From: Metabacillus flavus
GTDB taxonomy: Bacteria; Bacillota; Bacilli; Bacillales; Bacillaceae
Length of the DNA: 64,000 nucleotides
Direction: 5' to 3'
Assembly: GCF_018283675.1 (NCBI RefSeq)
Contig: NZ_JAGVRK010000001.1
Location: 2,480,001 to 2,544,000, forward strand
This document shows, one piece after another, positions 45,319-54,676 of this stretch. The notes beneath the pieces are model-generated. The model had not been told where the DNA came from and made no database searches. It saw only the letters and a program-made list of their open reading frames with translations. A program made the translations under genes and the position numbers. Each line of letters opens with the position of its first letter. Position 1 is the first letter of the stretch.

Positions 45319-45495
45319 TTAAAAGAATGCTTTATGCAGAAACTTATCTCTTACAAATGGAATTCTTAAGGAAAGCCGGATGAAAAATGCCCGCATTGTC
45401 TGGTTTCCGAGAATCAGGTTCAGTAAGCGGTATCTGAATTGGTATAAAAGATAACCGCCAAGCAAAGCAAGCAGGTAGCCTATTACTCGATTCAT
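45319..45495 (-). CDS. YqgO-like small membrane protein
   Basis: A 58-residue protein behind CAGGAGGGATTTTT: one N-terminal membrane helix (VIGYLLALLGGYLLYQF) and a basic tail (RAFFIRLSLRIPFVRDKF). It lies between the DUF92 gene and gluP, the yqgO position. The homology is by position and type, so no symbol is given. Confidence 0.65.
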   Translation of the reverse strand: MNRVIGYLLALLGGYLLYQFRYRLLNLILGNQTMRAFFIRLSLRIPFVRDKFLHKAFF

Positions 45496-45581
45496 AAAAA
45501 TCCCTCCTGCTCATACTGTTTGCCGACATTCTCGATTTTATCCGTATCTTTGTAATTTTTAACAGGCTATTCTCAGGATGT

Positions 45582-46373
45582 TTAGAATAGGAAAACCACA
45601 GCGGCAGATAAAGCAGCTGCAATACAGATGGAGATCATATTCACTGCATCGTTATTCAAGAACGAGTATCCTTGAACGACACGGCCTTTTACACTGCAAT
45701 GTATTTTCTTCTCTGTTACTTTTCCGCATACAGGACATTCGTACTTTACTTGTACCGTTCCTCCCAGAAGTGTATCTGCCAGATTTCCTCCGAACCCGAC
45801 CAGCGCAATCATTAGTCCCCATGTCCAGTCCAGATTAAAAACAAAGACGGAAAGAACCGCGATGAAACCAGCGCCGGCTGCAGCGGCAGCGGTACCTAGA
45901 AGAGAGACTGCTCCCGACGTTCCTTTTACAGTCTTCTTTAAAGACAGCAGCATGCGAGGAGCTTTTTTACTGAGTGTGCCAATTTCAGATGCCCATGTGT
46001 CTGAATTTGCAGCTGCAATCGAAGTACAGAAAACAGCAGTCCACAAATCCGCTCCGGTCAGCCAAAATAGGAAGCTTGCAATCGAAGAGATTCCGCCATT
46101 TGCCATAACCTGAACAGAGTCCCGGCGGTCACCCTTTTCCAGCATCTCATCCAGCACTTTTTTCTTATTCCGCTTATATTTGCTCAGCAGACTTGAGCTG
46201 GCGAAAAATGCTCCAAGCAAAAACAGTCCATGAAAGCCATACCCCAGATAAATTAAAAGTCCGATCAGGCATGCGGCGGCGGCACCGCTTAAGGTCAAAG
46301 ACCTGATTTTCCATCCTGCCAGTGAAATCAGCCCGATTAATAGAAGCCCTATGATATGTATGGGATTACTCAC
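45582..46373 (-). CDS. DUF92 family membrane protein (TMEM19-like)
   Basis: A 263-residue protein with about six hydrophobic segments; the motifs ANGGISSIASFLFW, AAANSDTWASEIG and GFGGNLADTLLGGTVQVKYECPVCG are typical of DUF92. A CPVC metal-type pair is near residue 217. It overlaps yqgN by 8 bases. The family is sometimes linked to phytyl or isoprenoid kinases; no function can be claimed here. Confidence 0.85.
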   Translation of the reverse strand: MSNPIHIIGLLLIGLISLAGWKIRSLTLSGAAAACLIGLLIYLGYGFHGLFLLGAFFASSSLLSKYKRNKKKVLDEMLEKGDRRDSVQVMANGGISSIASFLFWLTGADLWTAVFCTSIAAANSDTWASEIGTLSKKAPRMLLSLKKTVKGTSGAVSLLGTAAAAAGAGFIAVLSVFVFNLDWTWGLMIALVGFGGNLADTLLGGTVQVKYECPVCGKVTEKKIHCSVKGRVVQGYSFLNNDAVNMISICIAAALSAAVVFLF

Positions 46374-46932
46374 GGCAATGAAGCACCTCTTTTTCAGTTA
46401 TGATTCTTTGAACAGGTACATCAAAGTTTTCGGAAGGAACAAGAGGAAGAACCTGACACGAAAAGGCAAGAGACACTGTATGGCCGGTAAAATTCTGCAA
46501 ATAACGGTCATAATATCCTCCGCCATAGCCAATGCGGTAGCCTCTGCTGTCAAAGCATAGCCCTGGTACGGCCAGCATTTCAATGTCACATTTATCCACC
46601 GGATCCGTCATACTTGGAATAGGCTCTTGCAGCCCGTAATATACAGTTTCCAGCTGGTTAAATGATGTAATTACCCTGAATTCCATCTCTTTCGATGCCG
46701 GAAAACATTTAGGGACCGCAATTCGTTTTCCCTCTTTCCAGCCTTTTTCGATGATGCTCCTTGTATTTGCTTCCCTATTTTGTGAAATGGTTAACCCGAT
46801 TGTTCTGGCATTTTTCCAAAGCGGGGATGTTAGGAATTGCTGTTCTATCAATAGAGAGTACTCATTATATTGAACATCGTCCATTTTTTGGAGCTTAATT
46901 TTCATCTGCTCCCGTAAGCTTGTTTTCTTCAT
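46366..46932 (-). CDS. yqgN: 5-formyltetrahydrofolate cyclo-ligase YqgN
   Basis: A 188-residue enzyme: a basic N-terminus, GKRIAVPKC near residue 70, VPGLCFDSRGYRIGYGGGYYDRYL near 132-155 (ATP/folate site). It turns 5-formyl-THF into 5,10-methenyl-THF with ATP. It lies after rpmG as in Bacillus. Confidence 0.92.
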   Translation of the reverse strand: MKKTSLREQMKIKLQKMDDVQYNEYSLLIEQQFLTSPLWKNARTIGLTISQNREANTRSIIEKGWKEGKRIAVPKCFPASKEMEFRVITSFNQLETVYYGLQEPIPSMTDPVDKCDIEMLAVPGLCFDSRGYRIGYGGGYYDRYLQNFTGHTVSLAFSCQVLPLVPSENFDVPVQRIITEKEVLHCRE

Positions 46933-47002
46933 TTTTTATTCACCGCTTTTATATGTACTGATTCTATTATATATGCAAGCTTTTACATTCACAGTAAAAT
47001 CC

Positions 47003-47036
47003 ATAAAAAAAACAGCAGGAATGAATTCCCTGCTGC
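47003..47036 (-). terminator. Terminator after rpmG
   Basis: CAGCAGG and CCTGCTG around a 9-base loop, followed by TTTTTTTT on the minus strand. Confidence 0.88.
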
Positions 47037-47186
47037 TTACTTTGTTTCGCGGTGCACTGTCATTTTTTTCTCTCTGGAGCAATATTTTTTAAGCTCCATA
47101 CGATCCGGGTTATTACGTTTATTCTTTTTAGAGATATAGTTACGCTCACCACAGTCAGTGCAAGCAAGTGTAATATTCACACGCAT
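47037..47186 (-). CDS. rpmG: 50S ribosomal protein L33
   Basis: A 49-residue L33 ([20 protein letters not shown] ... VHRETK). Cys9, Cys12 and Cys36 remain of the zinc ribbon, but the fourth ligand position is Glu39, so zinc binding is probably lost or weak, as in several bacillar rpmG copies at this locus. The ribosome site is GGAGGGAT. Confidence 0.95.
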   Translation of the reverse strand: MRVNITLACTDCGERNYISKKNKRNNPDRMELKKYCSREKKMTVHRETK

Positions 47187-47272
47187 GATTATCCCTCCAA
47201 ACTGTTCAATCATTAAATCTAATCAGACTTTAACATCATACCACTGATACTCTAGAAATTCCACTTTATTTT

Positions 47273-49480
47273 TCATTTTTGAAAGTGTTTTATTTTGTTT
47301 GTGTAAACCTCATTTGTTTTCAATGCTTCTTCAGGGCGCTGATCCATTGTAATGATGGATAATACGGCATCATTCTTCAACGCAGCGATTCGTGTCCAAT
47401 TGCCTTCGCCGTGGTGTATGTTGACTCCTTCAGATAATCTGATCCGTTCAAAATCTTCATCTGAAATCAAACGGCTGAGCACCCTGCTTTCATAACCGGA
47501 ACGGCACGACACGTGCTGGCAGGCAGCATTGGAGTAAAGTGATAGCTTATCTTTCAGCGAGGGGTCCTTATTAATCCCCTTTAGCAGGGCGGAAAGCAGC
47601 TGAACGGGTGTCTCCGCTTCAGGCAATTCAAAACGGTGATGGAAGATTTCGTTCAGGATTGAGGGAGTGATCGGCAAATCCCCATGCGCTCCTTTTAATT
47701 CAAGTGTTTGCTCCCGCTCATCCAGCCTGAAAATTAAATCCAGCCTTTTATTAAAATTTGCAGGTTCTAATTTTACGATGAAGGGCTCTTCCATCAAATC
47801 CCGGTAAAATCGGTAGGAGAGTGCATCCATTTCCAAGCCGTATTTCAATGCTGAAGATGCTTTTATTCCCATTTCTTCAGTTTCAAGGAAATGATTGTGC
47901 TCTTTTGCCAAACCGGATAATCTCGTCTTTGTGCCGGCAATTTTGCTTGAAACGAGGGTTGCTTTGGAATAATGCAATTCGATAGATTTCTCCAATTCAG
48001 ACGGCAGGATTTGCCCTGCCCCATCGAATAGCATAATGCTGCATACATGATCTGTTGAGAATGCATAAACCCCCATGCGGTGAAATTTATAGCATCCATA
48101 TCTTAAAGCAGAGGGGGGGACCGGGTCTTCCTCCATATAGATTGGACAGCCAAATGATCGTAAGGAGTCAGTAAAGAGATTGGTTACTAAAGAGGAAAGG
48201 GCACTCCCGTCACTACCTGCGATTACTCCGGTTTTACCGCATGCAGCTGCGAATGCCTGGGCCAGCTTAACCGCTTTGATGGTACCTCCCTCTTCCATGG
48301 ATAGATCGATGCGGCCTTTAGTGTAAAAAACCTCCTTTTCCGCAAAATACTTCGCAGAAAAAGTATCCTCTAAATGTGTTCCTTTAGGAACTTTAGTGCC
48401 CGGCCATACCCGTACGTGCTCTTTGACCACATTTTCACCCTCCAGAACTACATTTTCACCTAATACCGAGCCGTTGTTGAGTTCACTGAAAGCTTTTATT
48501 TCACAGCAGCTTCCTAATACTGAACCGCTGATATGGGTGCAGGAGTGGATTTGCTGATGACTCCAGCAAATGGATTCTTCGATTCGGGAACCTGCTGCAA
48601 TGTGAGATCCGTCGCCAATTATTGCATATGGACCGATTTTGCAGCCCTTCTCTATTAATGTCCCTCTTCCTATTAGTACAGGCCCTTCTAAAACCGTTCC
48701 TTGTTCAATTACGGTTCCTTCTCCTAAACAAATCATATCCTTTAAATCATAATAGGAGAGACATTCAGGAGAGAGATTGTTGATTCCGCAAAGCAAGTCA
48801 AATTGAGCCGCCCTGTATTCGGAATGAGATCCAATGTCAGACCAATACCCTTCTGCCTTATACATTTGTACACCTCTTCCAAGGAGTATGGGCAGAATAT
48901 CCTTACAAATGTCCTGAGGTTCATCCTCTGAGATGTAATGAAACAATTCGGGTTCAAATATATACATCCCTGCGTTGATATATTCGCTGTATACCTCAGT
49001 TCGATAGGGCTTTTCCATAAACTCGACAATACGTCCGGACGGATGGGCGATCATGCTTCCATAATCACCTGTCTGGATTTTTCTGACAGCAAAAACAGTA
49101 CCTATGCATCCTGACCTTTTATGTGCGTGAATGCCAGCATGCAAATCAAAATTGCAGATCGTATCACCGCTTACAACCAAGAAGGCTTCATTCAAAAAAT
49201 GTTCACCTAATTTCAGGCAGCCAGCCGTACCTAACGGATATTTCTCTTTAATATAAGTAATCTCGACTCCGAAGTTTGATCCATCCCCAAAATGCTGTTC
49301 TATGATACTGCTTTTCCAGCATAAAGCCATTAAAATATCATTTATTCCATGATACTTTAGATATTGAATGACATATTCTAGAACAGGCTTGTTCAGCAAA
49401 GGTACCATCGGTTTGGGCAATCTGGTTGTCAGGGGCTCCAGTCTTGTGCCCATCCCGCCTGCCAGAATTACTGCTTTCAT
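47273..49480 (-). CDS. Sugar-1-phosphate nucleotidyltransferase with beta-helix and phosphomannomutase-like domains
   Basis: A 735-residue protein from the ATG at 49480 (GAGAGGAAGGGG before it). Domains: a nucleotidyltransferase (MKAVILAGGMGTRLEPLT, residues 1-18) to about 230, a hexapeptide-repeat beta-helix (VLEGPVLIGRGTLIEKGC) to about 370, then a phosphohexomutase-like part that lacks the TASHNP-type phosphoserine loop (AGSDGSALSSLV stands instead). The last part is probably not a working mutase. It is paired with a glycosyltransferase and DUF4912 gene and may supply their nucleotide sugar. Confidence 0.85.
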   Translation of the reverse strand: MKAVILAGGMGTRLEPLTTRLPKPMVPLLNKPVLEYVIQYLKYHGINDILMALCWKSSIIEQHFGDGSNFGVEITYIKEKYPLGTAGCLKLGEHFLNEAFLVVSGDTICNFDLHAGIHAHKRSGCIGTVFAVRKIQTGDYGSMIAHPSGRIVEFMEKPYRTEVYSEYINAGMYIFEPELFHYISEDEPQDICKDILPILLGRGVQMYKAEGYWSDIGSHSEYRAAQFDLLCGINNLSPECLSYYDLKDMICLGEGTVIEQGTVLEGPVLIGRGTLIEKGCKIGPYAIIGDGSHIAAGSRIEESICWSHQQIHSCTHISGSVLGSCCEIKAFSELNNGSVLGENVVLEGENVVKEHVRVWPGTKVPKGTHLEDTFSAKYFAEKEVFYTKGRIDLSMEEGGTIKAVKLAQAFAAACGKTGVIAGSDGSALSSLVTNLFTDSLRSFGCPIYMEEDPVPPSALRYGCYKFHRMGVYAFSTDHVCSIMLFDGAGQILPSELEKSIELHYSKATLVSSKIAGTKTRLSGLAKEHNHFLETEEMGIKASSALKYGLEMDALSYRFYRDLMEEPFIVKLEPANFNKRLDLIFRLDEREQTLELKGAHGDLPITPSILNEIFHHRFELPEAETPVQLLSALLKGINKDPSLKDKLSLYSNAACQHVSCRSGYESRVLSRLISDEDFERIRLSEGVNIHHGEGNWTRIAALKNDAVLSIITMDQRPEEALKTNEVYTNKIKHFQK

Positions 49481-49496
49481 ATGAAACCCCTTCCTC

Positions 49497-50651
49497 TCAC
49501 ATGTGCTGCAGTGATTTCTTGTATAGATTGATTGTCTTATTTGCTGCTGAACTCCAGCTGTATTTTTTTGATTCATTGAGTGCTTTCATACCAAGGACTG
49601 CTGCCTTCTCTGGATGATTCAATAGCTCTTGAATCGAACGTTTTAAATCGTCTATGCGGGAGCTTTTATAAATCATACCGCTCTCATTGTGTACGATCAT
49701 TTCAGGAAGTCCTCCAGCATCGGAAACGACTATCGGCTTCCCCGCCGCCATAAACTCAAGGGCCGCCAAGCCAAAGGGTTCGTAACGGCTTGGAATGCAT
49801 GCTACAGCTGCATATTGTATATATCTATTCAGTTCATCACCCTTTATAAAACCTGGAAATATGACGTCTTGATGAACCTCTAAAGATTCTGCCAGTTTTT
49901 CGTATTTTTCTTTTCCCGGTCCTTCTCCCGCAATGATCAGCTTCAATGCAGGATGCTCGCTTTTAATTTTTGAAAAAGCCGTGATTAAGTCCTCAAATCC
50001 CTTTTCAGGCACAAAGCGGCCCATCGAAAAGATATATGGACTAATAAAAGGATTTCCCAAAGAATTTTTTTGGAAAGGAACAGCTCCGTTATGGATTACA
50101 GATATTTTCTTAGAATCTGCCTCTTCAAAGAGAATTTCTTCCCGCATAAAATTACTGCAGACGATTAGCTCATCTGCTTCTTTTATCAGCTTCTTTTCCA
50201 TTTCATGAATCATTTTTTCAGCGGGGGTTTTCAGCACCTTTTTTCTGCCGGTTTCCAAGGAGTGAATGGTAGCGATTAGAGGGATTCTGTACATTCTTTT
50301 AGCATAGATAGCCGCTCCAGCTGTCAGCCAGTCATGGGCATGTACAAGACAAAACGATGGCTGAAGGGATTGGATCGCCTTAATCCAGGTTAGATTAATG
50401 TTCACCATCCATTCATAAGAATTATCGTATTCTTCATTCTGCAGCTGCGGACGGTATATCGTAAAGGAATGCTGCTTTTCGTATTCTGGCTCATGCGATG
50501 GTGCCGGTAAGGTAACTAGCATTCCATGAGTTTCAGCCGCGGAAAGCTCTTGTGTTAATTGTGCAGCGTGTGTTCCGAGTCCTCCCCATATTTGTGGAGG
50601 ATATTCTGTTGAAAACATTAGGATGGGCGCATTTTTCGAAAGTGGTTTCAT
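49497..50651 (-). CDS. yqgM: GT4 glycosyltransferase YqgM-like
   Basis: A product of about 384 residues: ILMFSTEYPPQIWGGLGTHAAQL at the start, VHAHDWLTAGAAIYA, FSMGRFVPEKGFEDLI and IPSRYEPFGLAALEFMAAGKPIVVSDAGGLPEMI. These resemble the starch/glycogen-synthase-like GT4 group. The start is uncertain; 50651 directly follows the DUF4912 stop, with 50672 the alternative. Confidence 0.85.
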   Translation of the reverse strand: MKPLSKNAPILMFSTEYPPQIWGGLGTHAAQLTQELSAAETHGMLVTLPAPSHEPEYEKQHSFTIYRPQLQNEEYDNSYEWMVNINLTWIKAIQSLQPSFCLVHAHDWLTAGAAIYAKRMYRIPLIATIHSLETGRKKVLKTPAEKMIHEMEKKLIKEADELIVCSNFMREEILFEEADSKKISVIHNGAVPFQKNSLGNPFISPYIFSMGRFVPEKGFEDLITAFSKIKSEHPALKLIIAGEGPGKEKYEKLAESLEVHQDVIFPGFIKGDELNRYIQYAAVACIPSRYEPFGLAALEFMAAGKPIVVSDAGGLPEMIVHNESGMIYKSSRIDDLKRSIQELLNHPEKAAVLGMKALNESKKYSWSSAANKTINLYKKSLQHM

Positions 50652-50655
50652 TGGA

Positions 50656-51084
50656 TTATTTCCATTCTCCATAATCAGTGTAGGCGGAAAAATAAAGCCG
50701 GTAATCTGCATGAGACGGGTCATTCATCCTATCAGAAAGATCTAAGGGGATATCTGGTGTTTTAGCTGCAGTCAGCATCATGTTGGAGGAATTAAAAAAC
50801 AGTAATTTTAATTGGAAAGCACAGAACCCTAATCTTGTATGCAGATCCATCTTTCCAGTTGAGGAATACATCGGATAGTCATAGCGGATCGGCTGTTTTG
50901 AACCATCAGGATATAAAGAAAGTCTTATTATCTTGTAAAGGCTTTCATAATCTTCATGCATGAGAATGGAAGATGCTCTTTCCGTGACCGCTGAAACATG
51001 CCATTCAGTGATCAGCAGGGATGAGACTTGCTTTGCCTTTATCCAATCTGTACCTGAAGTTTCTTGAGCCCGGTCGAAATTCAA
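50656..51084 (-). CDS. DUF4912 family protein
   Basis: A 142-residue protein starting at a TTG with AGGAAAGAG before it. The ADYRLYFSAYTDYGEW end and the WHVS / YDYPMYSSTGKMDLHTRLG blocks fit DUF4912, often found next to YqgM-type transferases. The fold is thought to bind carbohydrate; function not established. Confidence 0.7.
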   Translation of the reverse strand: MNFDRAQETSGTDWIKAKQVSSLLITEWHVSAVTERASSILMHEDYESLYKIIRLSLYPDGSKQPIRYDYPMYSSTGKMDLHTRLGFCAFQLKLLFFNSSNMMLTAAKTPDIPLDLSDRMNDPSHADYRLYFSAYTDYGEWK

Positions 51085-51269
51085 TCCGCTCTTTCCTCAT
51101 TTCGCTGTTTTTCTTAACTATAATGCAAATTTCACATTGGTACAACTCCAAGCATGTGAACAAGTGAAATTTAACGAAATTCCTATAATTTATAGGAAAA
51201 ACCATTAAAAAATTCGACAAACTATGATATAAAGAATAAGTGAAAACTTTATTAGAAGGTGAAGATTAA

Positions 51270-51620
51270 ATGGAAATTGTCATCGTGGTATTGCTGATCG
51301 CAGCCATTGCCCTATTGGTGTACTCGTTTACGAAGAAGGATAAGGTCCAGGAAATCGAAAAAGATCTGGATCAGCTCCAGCTATCAGCCATGCAGGAGAT
51401 TTACAAGCTTAAGAAAAAAGTAAAAGTGCTGGAAGAGGAAATTTTACAGGATGACATCCAGTCGCTGTCTCAAGAAGAGCAGCTAGACTATCATATCGAG
51501 AAAAAGGTTATTGCGAAGTATAAGCATGGAATGACGGTTGATGCCATTGCAAAATCAGAAAATATTTCTGTAAAACAGGTTCAGGCCATCATCAAGAGGA
51601 ACGAGAGGATTCTAACATGA
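51270..51620 (+). CDS. YqzD-like membrane-anchored coiled-coil/HTH protein
   Basis: A 116-residue protein: an N-terminal membrane helix (residues 2-20), a Lys/Glu-rich coiled coil (about 26-62) and a C-terminal helix-turn-helix-like part (KYKHGMTVDAIAKSENISVKQVQAIIKR). It precedes and overlaps yqzC by 4 bases, the yqzD/yqzC arrangement near pst in B. subtilis. Confidence 0.7.
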   Translation: MEIVIVVLLIAAIALLVYSFTKKDKVQEIEKDLDQLQLSAMQEIYKLKKKVKVLEEEILQDDIQSLSQEEQLDYHIEKKVIAKYKHGMTVDAIAKSENISVKQVQAIIKRNERILT

Positions 51621-52111
51621 GCAGAAAAGGCATACAAGCTTTCTCCGCCGGGATCATCACCGCTACCGCTATCCTTTCCATTTCTTATTTTCTCACACCT
51701 AAAGAGGCAGCTGAATCTGAAAAAGCAACAGAAGAGCAAGTATCTGCCTATCTAGCTAGTGAAGGCCAGGTTTCTGTTTCAAGAGATACGTACGAAACCC
51801 TTGTCAAAGCGAAAGAAGCAACTGTATCGGAACCAAGCAAAACTGAAGAGGCACCAGCTAAAACTGAAGAAACACCAGCTAAAACTGAAAGTCCTTCAAA
51901 AAAGGAAACTTTCCGCTTCTTTATTTATGAAGGAACAAGTACAGCTGAAATTGCCCAAAAGCTAGAGCAAGGAAAGGTTATTAAATCCGCGAATGAATTT
52001 GCTGACTACCTGATCGATACTGATTTACATACAAAGGTTCGTCAAGGCGGATATAAACTTCCTACTGGATTAAGCAATGAAGAAGCAGCAAAATACCTCA
52101 TTAAGCAATAA
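51617..52111 (+). CDS. YqzC-like protein with MltG/LysM-type end domain
   Basis: A 164-residue protein: a signal-anchor (residues 8-26), a repetitive Lys/Thr/Glu linker (AKTEETP, SPSKKE) and a C-terminal RFFIYEGTSTAEIAQKLEQGKVI segment like the N-terminal lipid-II-binding part of MltG, but without a catalytic domain. A cell-wall role is likely; not shown. Confidence 0.7.
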   Translation: MSRKGIQAFSAGIITATAILSISYFLTPKEAAESEKATEEQVSAYLASEGQVSVSRDTYETLVKAKEATVSEPSKTEEAPAKTEETPAKTESPSKKETFRFFIYEGTSTAEIAQKLEQGKVIKSANEFADYLIDTDLHTKVRQGGYKLPTGLSNEEAAKYLIKQ

Positions 52112-52112
52112 C

Positions 52113-52146
52113 AAAAACTCCGCTGAGGATAATCAGCGGAGTTTTT
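52113..52146. terminator. Bidirectional terminator between yqzC and phoU
   Basis: AACTCCGCTGA and TCAGCGGAGTT around GGATAA; A and T runs on both sides serve the two converging genes. Confidence 0.9.
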
Positions 52147-52147
52147 A

Positions 52148-52807
52148 TTAATTATTCAAATCATAGTGTCTGCCTTTTACAAGGTAGAAAATGTTTTCAG
52201 ATATATTTGTCGCATGATCAGCAAATCGCTCTAAATAACGGCTCACAAACAGCAGCTGAGTAACCTGTGACATGGATTCACGGCTGTGCTGAGTCAATTC
52301 AAGCAGCTCCCGGATCGTCTGTCCATAATAATTATCTACCTCATCATCCATATCAGCCACTTTTTTAGCAAGAACAACATCTTCCTCGTTAAAAGCTTTA
52401 ATGGATAATGAAAGCATCTCAGTTGCGATCGCATGCATTTTTTTAATGGTCTCTATCGGTTTGATAAGAGGATCATCCCCGATTCGAATAGCAGATTTCG
52501 CAATATTTACAGCAAAATCAGCCATACGCTCCATTTCATTCGATATTTTAATGGTGACCATAATCCTGCGCAAATCTGTCGCAACCGGCTGCTGCTTCGC
52601 AATAAGCAAAATGGAAAGATCATTAATTTCCTCATCCAGATTGTCGACAGCTTCATCCTCTTCCATAATCTCTAAGGCCTTCTCAATATTTTGATTTTCC
52701 AGCGCATCGATTGATTTAGCTAAAGCAATTTCAGTAAGACTTCCCATTTCAATTAACATTTCTCTAAGCGTATTTAAATCAAATTCAAATTTTCCACGTA
52801 CGACCAT
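52148..52807 (-). CDS. phoU: Phosphate regulator PhoU
   Basis: A 219-residue, two-fold three-helix protein from the ATG at 52807 (GGAGGTTGACAAC before it). The repeated metal-site pattern appears as IEKALEIMEEDEAVDNLDEEIND and VLAKKVADMDDEVDNYYGQ. It damps phosphate uptake and the Pho response through PstB/PhoR. It follows the pst operon and its terminator. Confidence 0.93.
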   Translation of the reverse strand: MVVRGKFEFDLNTLREMLIEMGSLTEIALAKSIDALENQNIEKALEIMEEDEAVDNLDEEINDLSILLIAKQQPVATDLRRIMVTIKISNEMERMADFAVNIAKSAIRIGDDPLIKPIETIKKMHAIATEMLSLSIKAFNEEDVVLAKKVADMDDEVDNYYGQTIRELLELTQHSRESMSQVTQLLFVSRYLERFADHATNISENIFYLVKGRHYDLNN

Positions 52808-52893
52808 GTTGTCAACCTCCAACTATTTCTTTTATTTCAATAGTTTACTCTTTTTCCTTAGAAAATGCATGAAAGATTCAAATCTCATACGTT

Positions 52894-52928
52894 CAAAAAA
52901 AGCCGCGCTGAACAAGCACGGCTTTTTT
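52894..52928 (-). terminator. Terminator after pstB
   Basis: AAAAAAGCCGTGC ... GCGCGGCTTTTTT hairpin between pstB and phoU; both sides have A/T runs. Readthrough to phoU would be partial. Confidence 0.85.
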
Positions 52929-52931
52929 CTA

Positions 52932-53756
52932 TTAGCCGAAACGGCCAGTAATATAATCTTCAGTTCTTTTATCTGCAGGTGTAGAAAAGAGCTTGTTCGT
53001 ATTCGAGTACTCTACCACTTCTCCATTCAAGAAGAAAGCTGTACGGTCGGAGATACGTGCGGCCTGCTGCATATTATGTGTAACGATGATGATGCTATAG
53101 TTTTGCTTCAATTCCTGAACAAGTTCTTCTACCTTTAATGTAGAAATCGGATCAAGGGCAGATGTTGGCTCGTCCATGAGAATAACATCCGGCTCTATTG
53201 CAAGGCAGCGTGCAATACAAAGACGCTGCTGCTGGCCGCCGGAAAGTCCATATGCATTTTCTTTTAGGCGGTCCTTAACTTCATCCCAAATTGCTGCACC
53301 TTTTAAACTCTGTTCAACAATCTGATCCAAGACTTTTTTGTCGCGGATTCCGTGAATTCTCGGTCCGTATGCAACGTTGTCATAGATGGATTTGGGAAAA
53401 GGATTTGGCTTTTGGAATACCATTCCTACTTGTGTTCTCAATTCTTCAACACGGTAAGATTTATCAAAAATATTTTGTCCGCGGTAGATGATTTTACCGG
53501 ATGTGCGTACAATCGGAACCAATTCGACCATGCGGTTTAAAGTTTTAATATAAGTAGATTTACCGCACCCGGATGGTCCGATAATCGCTGTTACTTCATT
53601 TTCATATACATCAAGGTCGATGTTCTTCAAAGCTTGATTATTGCCGTACCAAAGATTTAGGTTATCTGTTTTATAAACAACACTTTTATTAACATTTGCT
53701 GTATCTGTACTAATACCTGATGTTTGTTTATCTTTCACAACTGTTTTAACTTCCAT
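52932..53756 (-). CDS. pstB: Phosphate ABC transporter ATPase PstB
   Basis: A 274-residue ATPase: Walker [10 protein letters not shown] at 60-68, [18 protein letters not shown] (signature), [13 protein letters not shown] (Walker B) and VTHNM (H-loop). B. subtilis has two copies, pstBA and pstBB; only one is here. GGAGGATTTTCGCA precedes the ATG. Confidence 0.95.
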   Translation of the reverse strand: MEVKTVVKDKQTSGISTDTANVNKSVVYKTDNLNLWYGNNQALKNIDLDVYENEVTAIIGPSGCGKSTYIKTLNRMVELVPIVRTSGKIIYRGQNIFDKSYRVEELRTQVGMVFQKPNPFPKSIYDNVAYGPRIHGIRDKKVLDQIVEQSLKGAAIWDEVKDRLKENAYGLSGGQQQRLCIARCLAIEPDVILMDEPTSALDPISTLKVEELVQELKQNYSIIIVTHNMQQAARISDRTAFFLNGEVVEYSNTNKLFSTPADKRTEDYITGRFG

Positions 53757-53796
53757 TGCGAAAATCCTCCTTCACCTATAGAACCATTAAATTGTA

Positions 53797-54675
53797 TTAA
53801 TATCTTTTAGAAAATTTATTTCGAATCAGCACAGCAACTGTATTCATTACAATCAGGATAATAAACAATATTATTATACCAGCTGCAGCTAGATCATGGA
53901 AATCCGTCTGCGGTCTGGAAGCCCAATTGTAAATTTGAATAGGCATAACAGTAAACGTACTCAACAGTCCGTCCGGCAAGTAGTTGACGTATGCAAATGC
54001 GCCTACAACGATAAGCGGAGCTGTTTCCCCTACTGCACGGGAGAATGCAAGGATGCTTCCCGTTAAGATACCCGGGATCGCAGTTGGAAGAACGACACGA
54101 TAGATTGTTTGCCATTTTGTAGCACCCATACCAAAGGATGCTTCTCTAAGCTGTCCAGGCACAGCGCGGATTGACTCCTGCGATGCAACTACGATAACCG
54201 GAAGAATGAGCAAAGCCATTGTGAAACCAGCTGCCAGGATGCTTCTTCCAAGTTCAAAATAACGGACGAAAATGGTTAAGCCCAAAAGACCGAATACGAT
54301 GGATGGAACGCCTGCAAGGTTTGAAATATTCATCTGAATAAATCTGGTGAATTTATTCTTCTTTGCATATTCTTCAAGGTAAATTGCAGTCCCCACTCCA
54401 AAAATCAGAGCAACAGGGATCGTAACGCCCATTACCCAGAGAGTTCCGATAAAAGCTGCCTTGATTCCTGCGTTAGAAGGCCGTCTGGAAGCAAAGTTAT
54501 TAAAGAAATCTGCTGAAAGGAATTCATATCCTTGAGTGAATATCCGATACATTAATATTCCCAGTACAACGAGTGAAAAAAGAGTAGCAATCAAAAAGAT
54601 TGACTTAAAGACTTGATTATTAATAAGGCGTCTGCCCATCTTCTTTTCCACTTGAGCTTGATCGACTAATTTCAT
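53797..54675 (-). CDS. pstA: Phosphate ABC transporter permease PstA
   Basis: A 292-residue permease with six hydrophobic segments; the BPD_transp_1 EAA loop reads SFGMGATKWQTIYRVVLPTAIPGI. It forms the channel with PstC. Confidence 0.95.
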   Translation of the reverse strand: MKLVDQAQVEKKMGRRLINNQVFKSIFLIATLFSLVVLGILMYRIFTQGYEFLSADFFNNFASRRPSNAGIKAAFIGTLWVMGVTIPVALIFGVGTAIYLEEYAKKNKFTRFIQMNISNLAGVPSIVFGLLGLTIFVRYFELGRSILAAGFTMALLILPVIVVASQESIRAVPGQLREASFGMGATKWQTIYRVVLPTAIPGILTGSILAFSRAVGETAPLIVVGAFAYVNYLPDGLLSTFTVMPIQIYNWASRPQTDFHDLAAAGIIILFIILIVMNTVAVLIRNKFSKRY

Positions 54676-54676
54676 C

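Noticed and set aside
45344-45622. A 92-codon minus-strand frame between the DUF92 gene and gluP
   Set aside because: It overlaps the yqgO-like gene and the DUF92 end in another frame, with no ribosome site.
51840-51900. Short tandem repeat resembling a CRISPR or satellite
   Set aside because: It encodes the Lys/Thr/Glu linker of the yqzC-like protein; there are no spacers.
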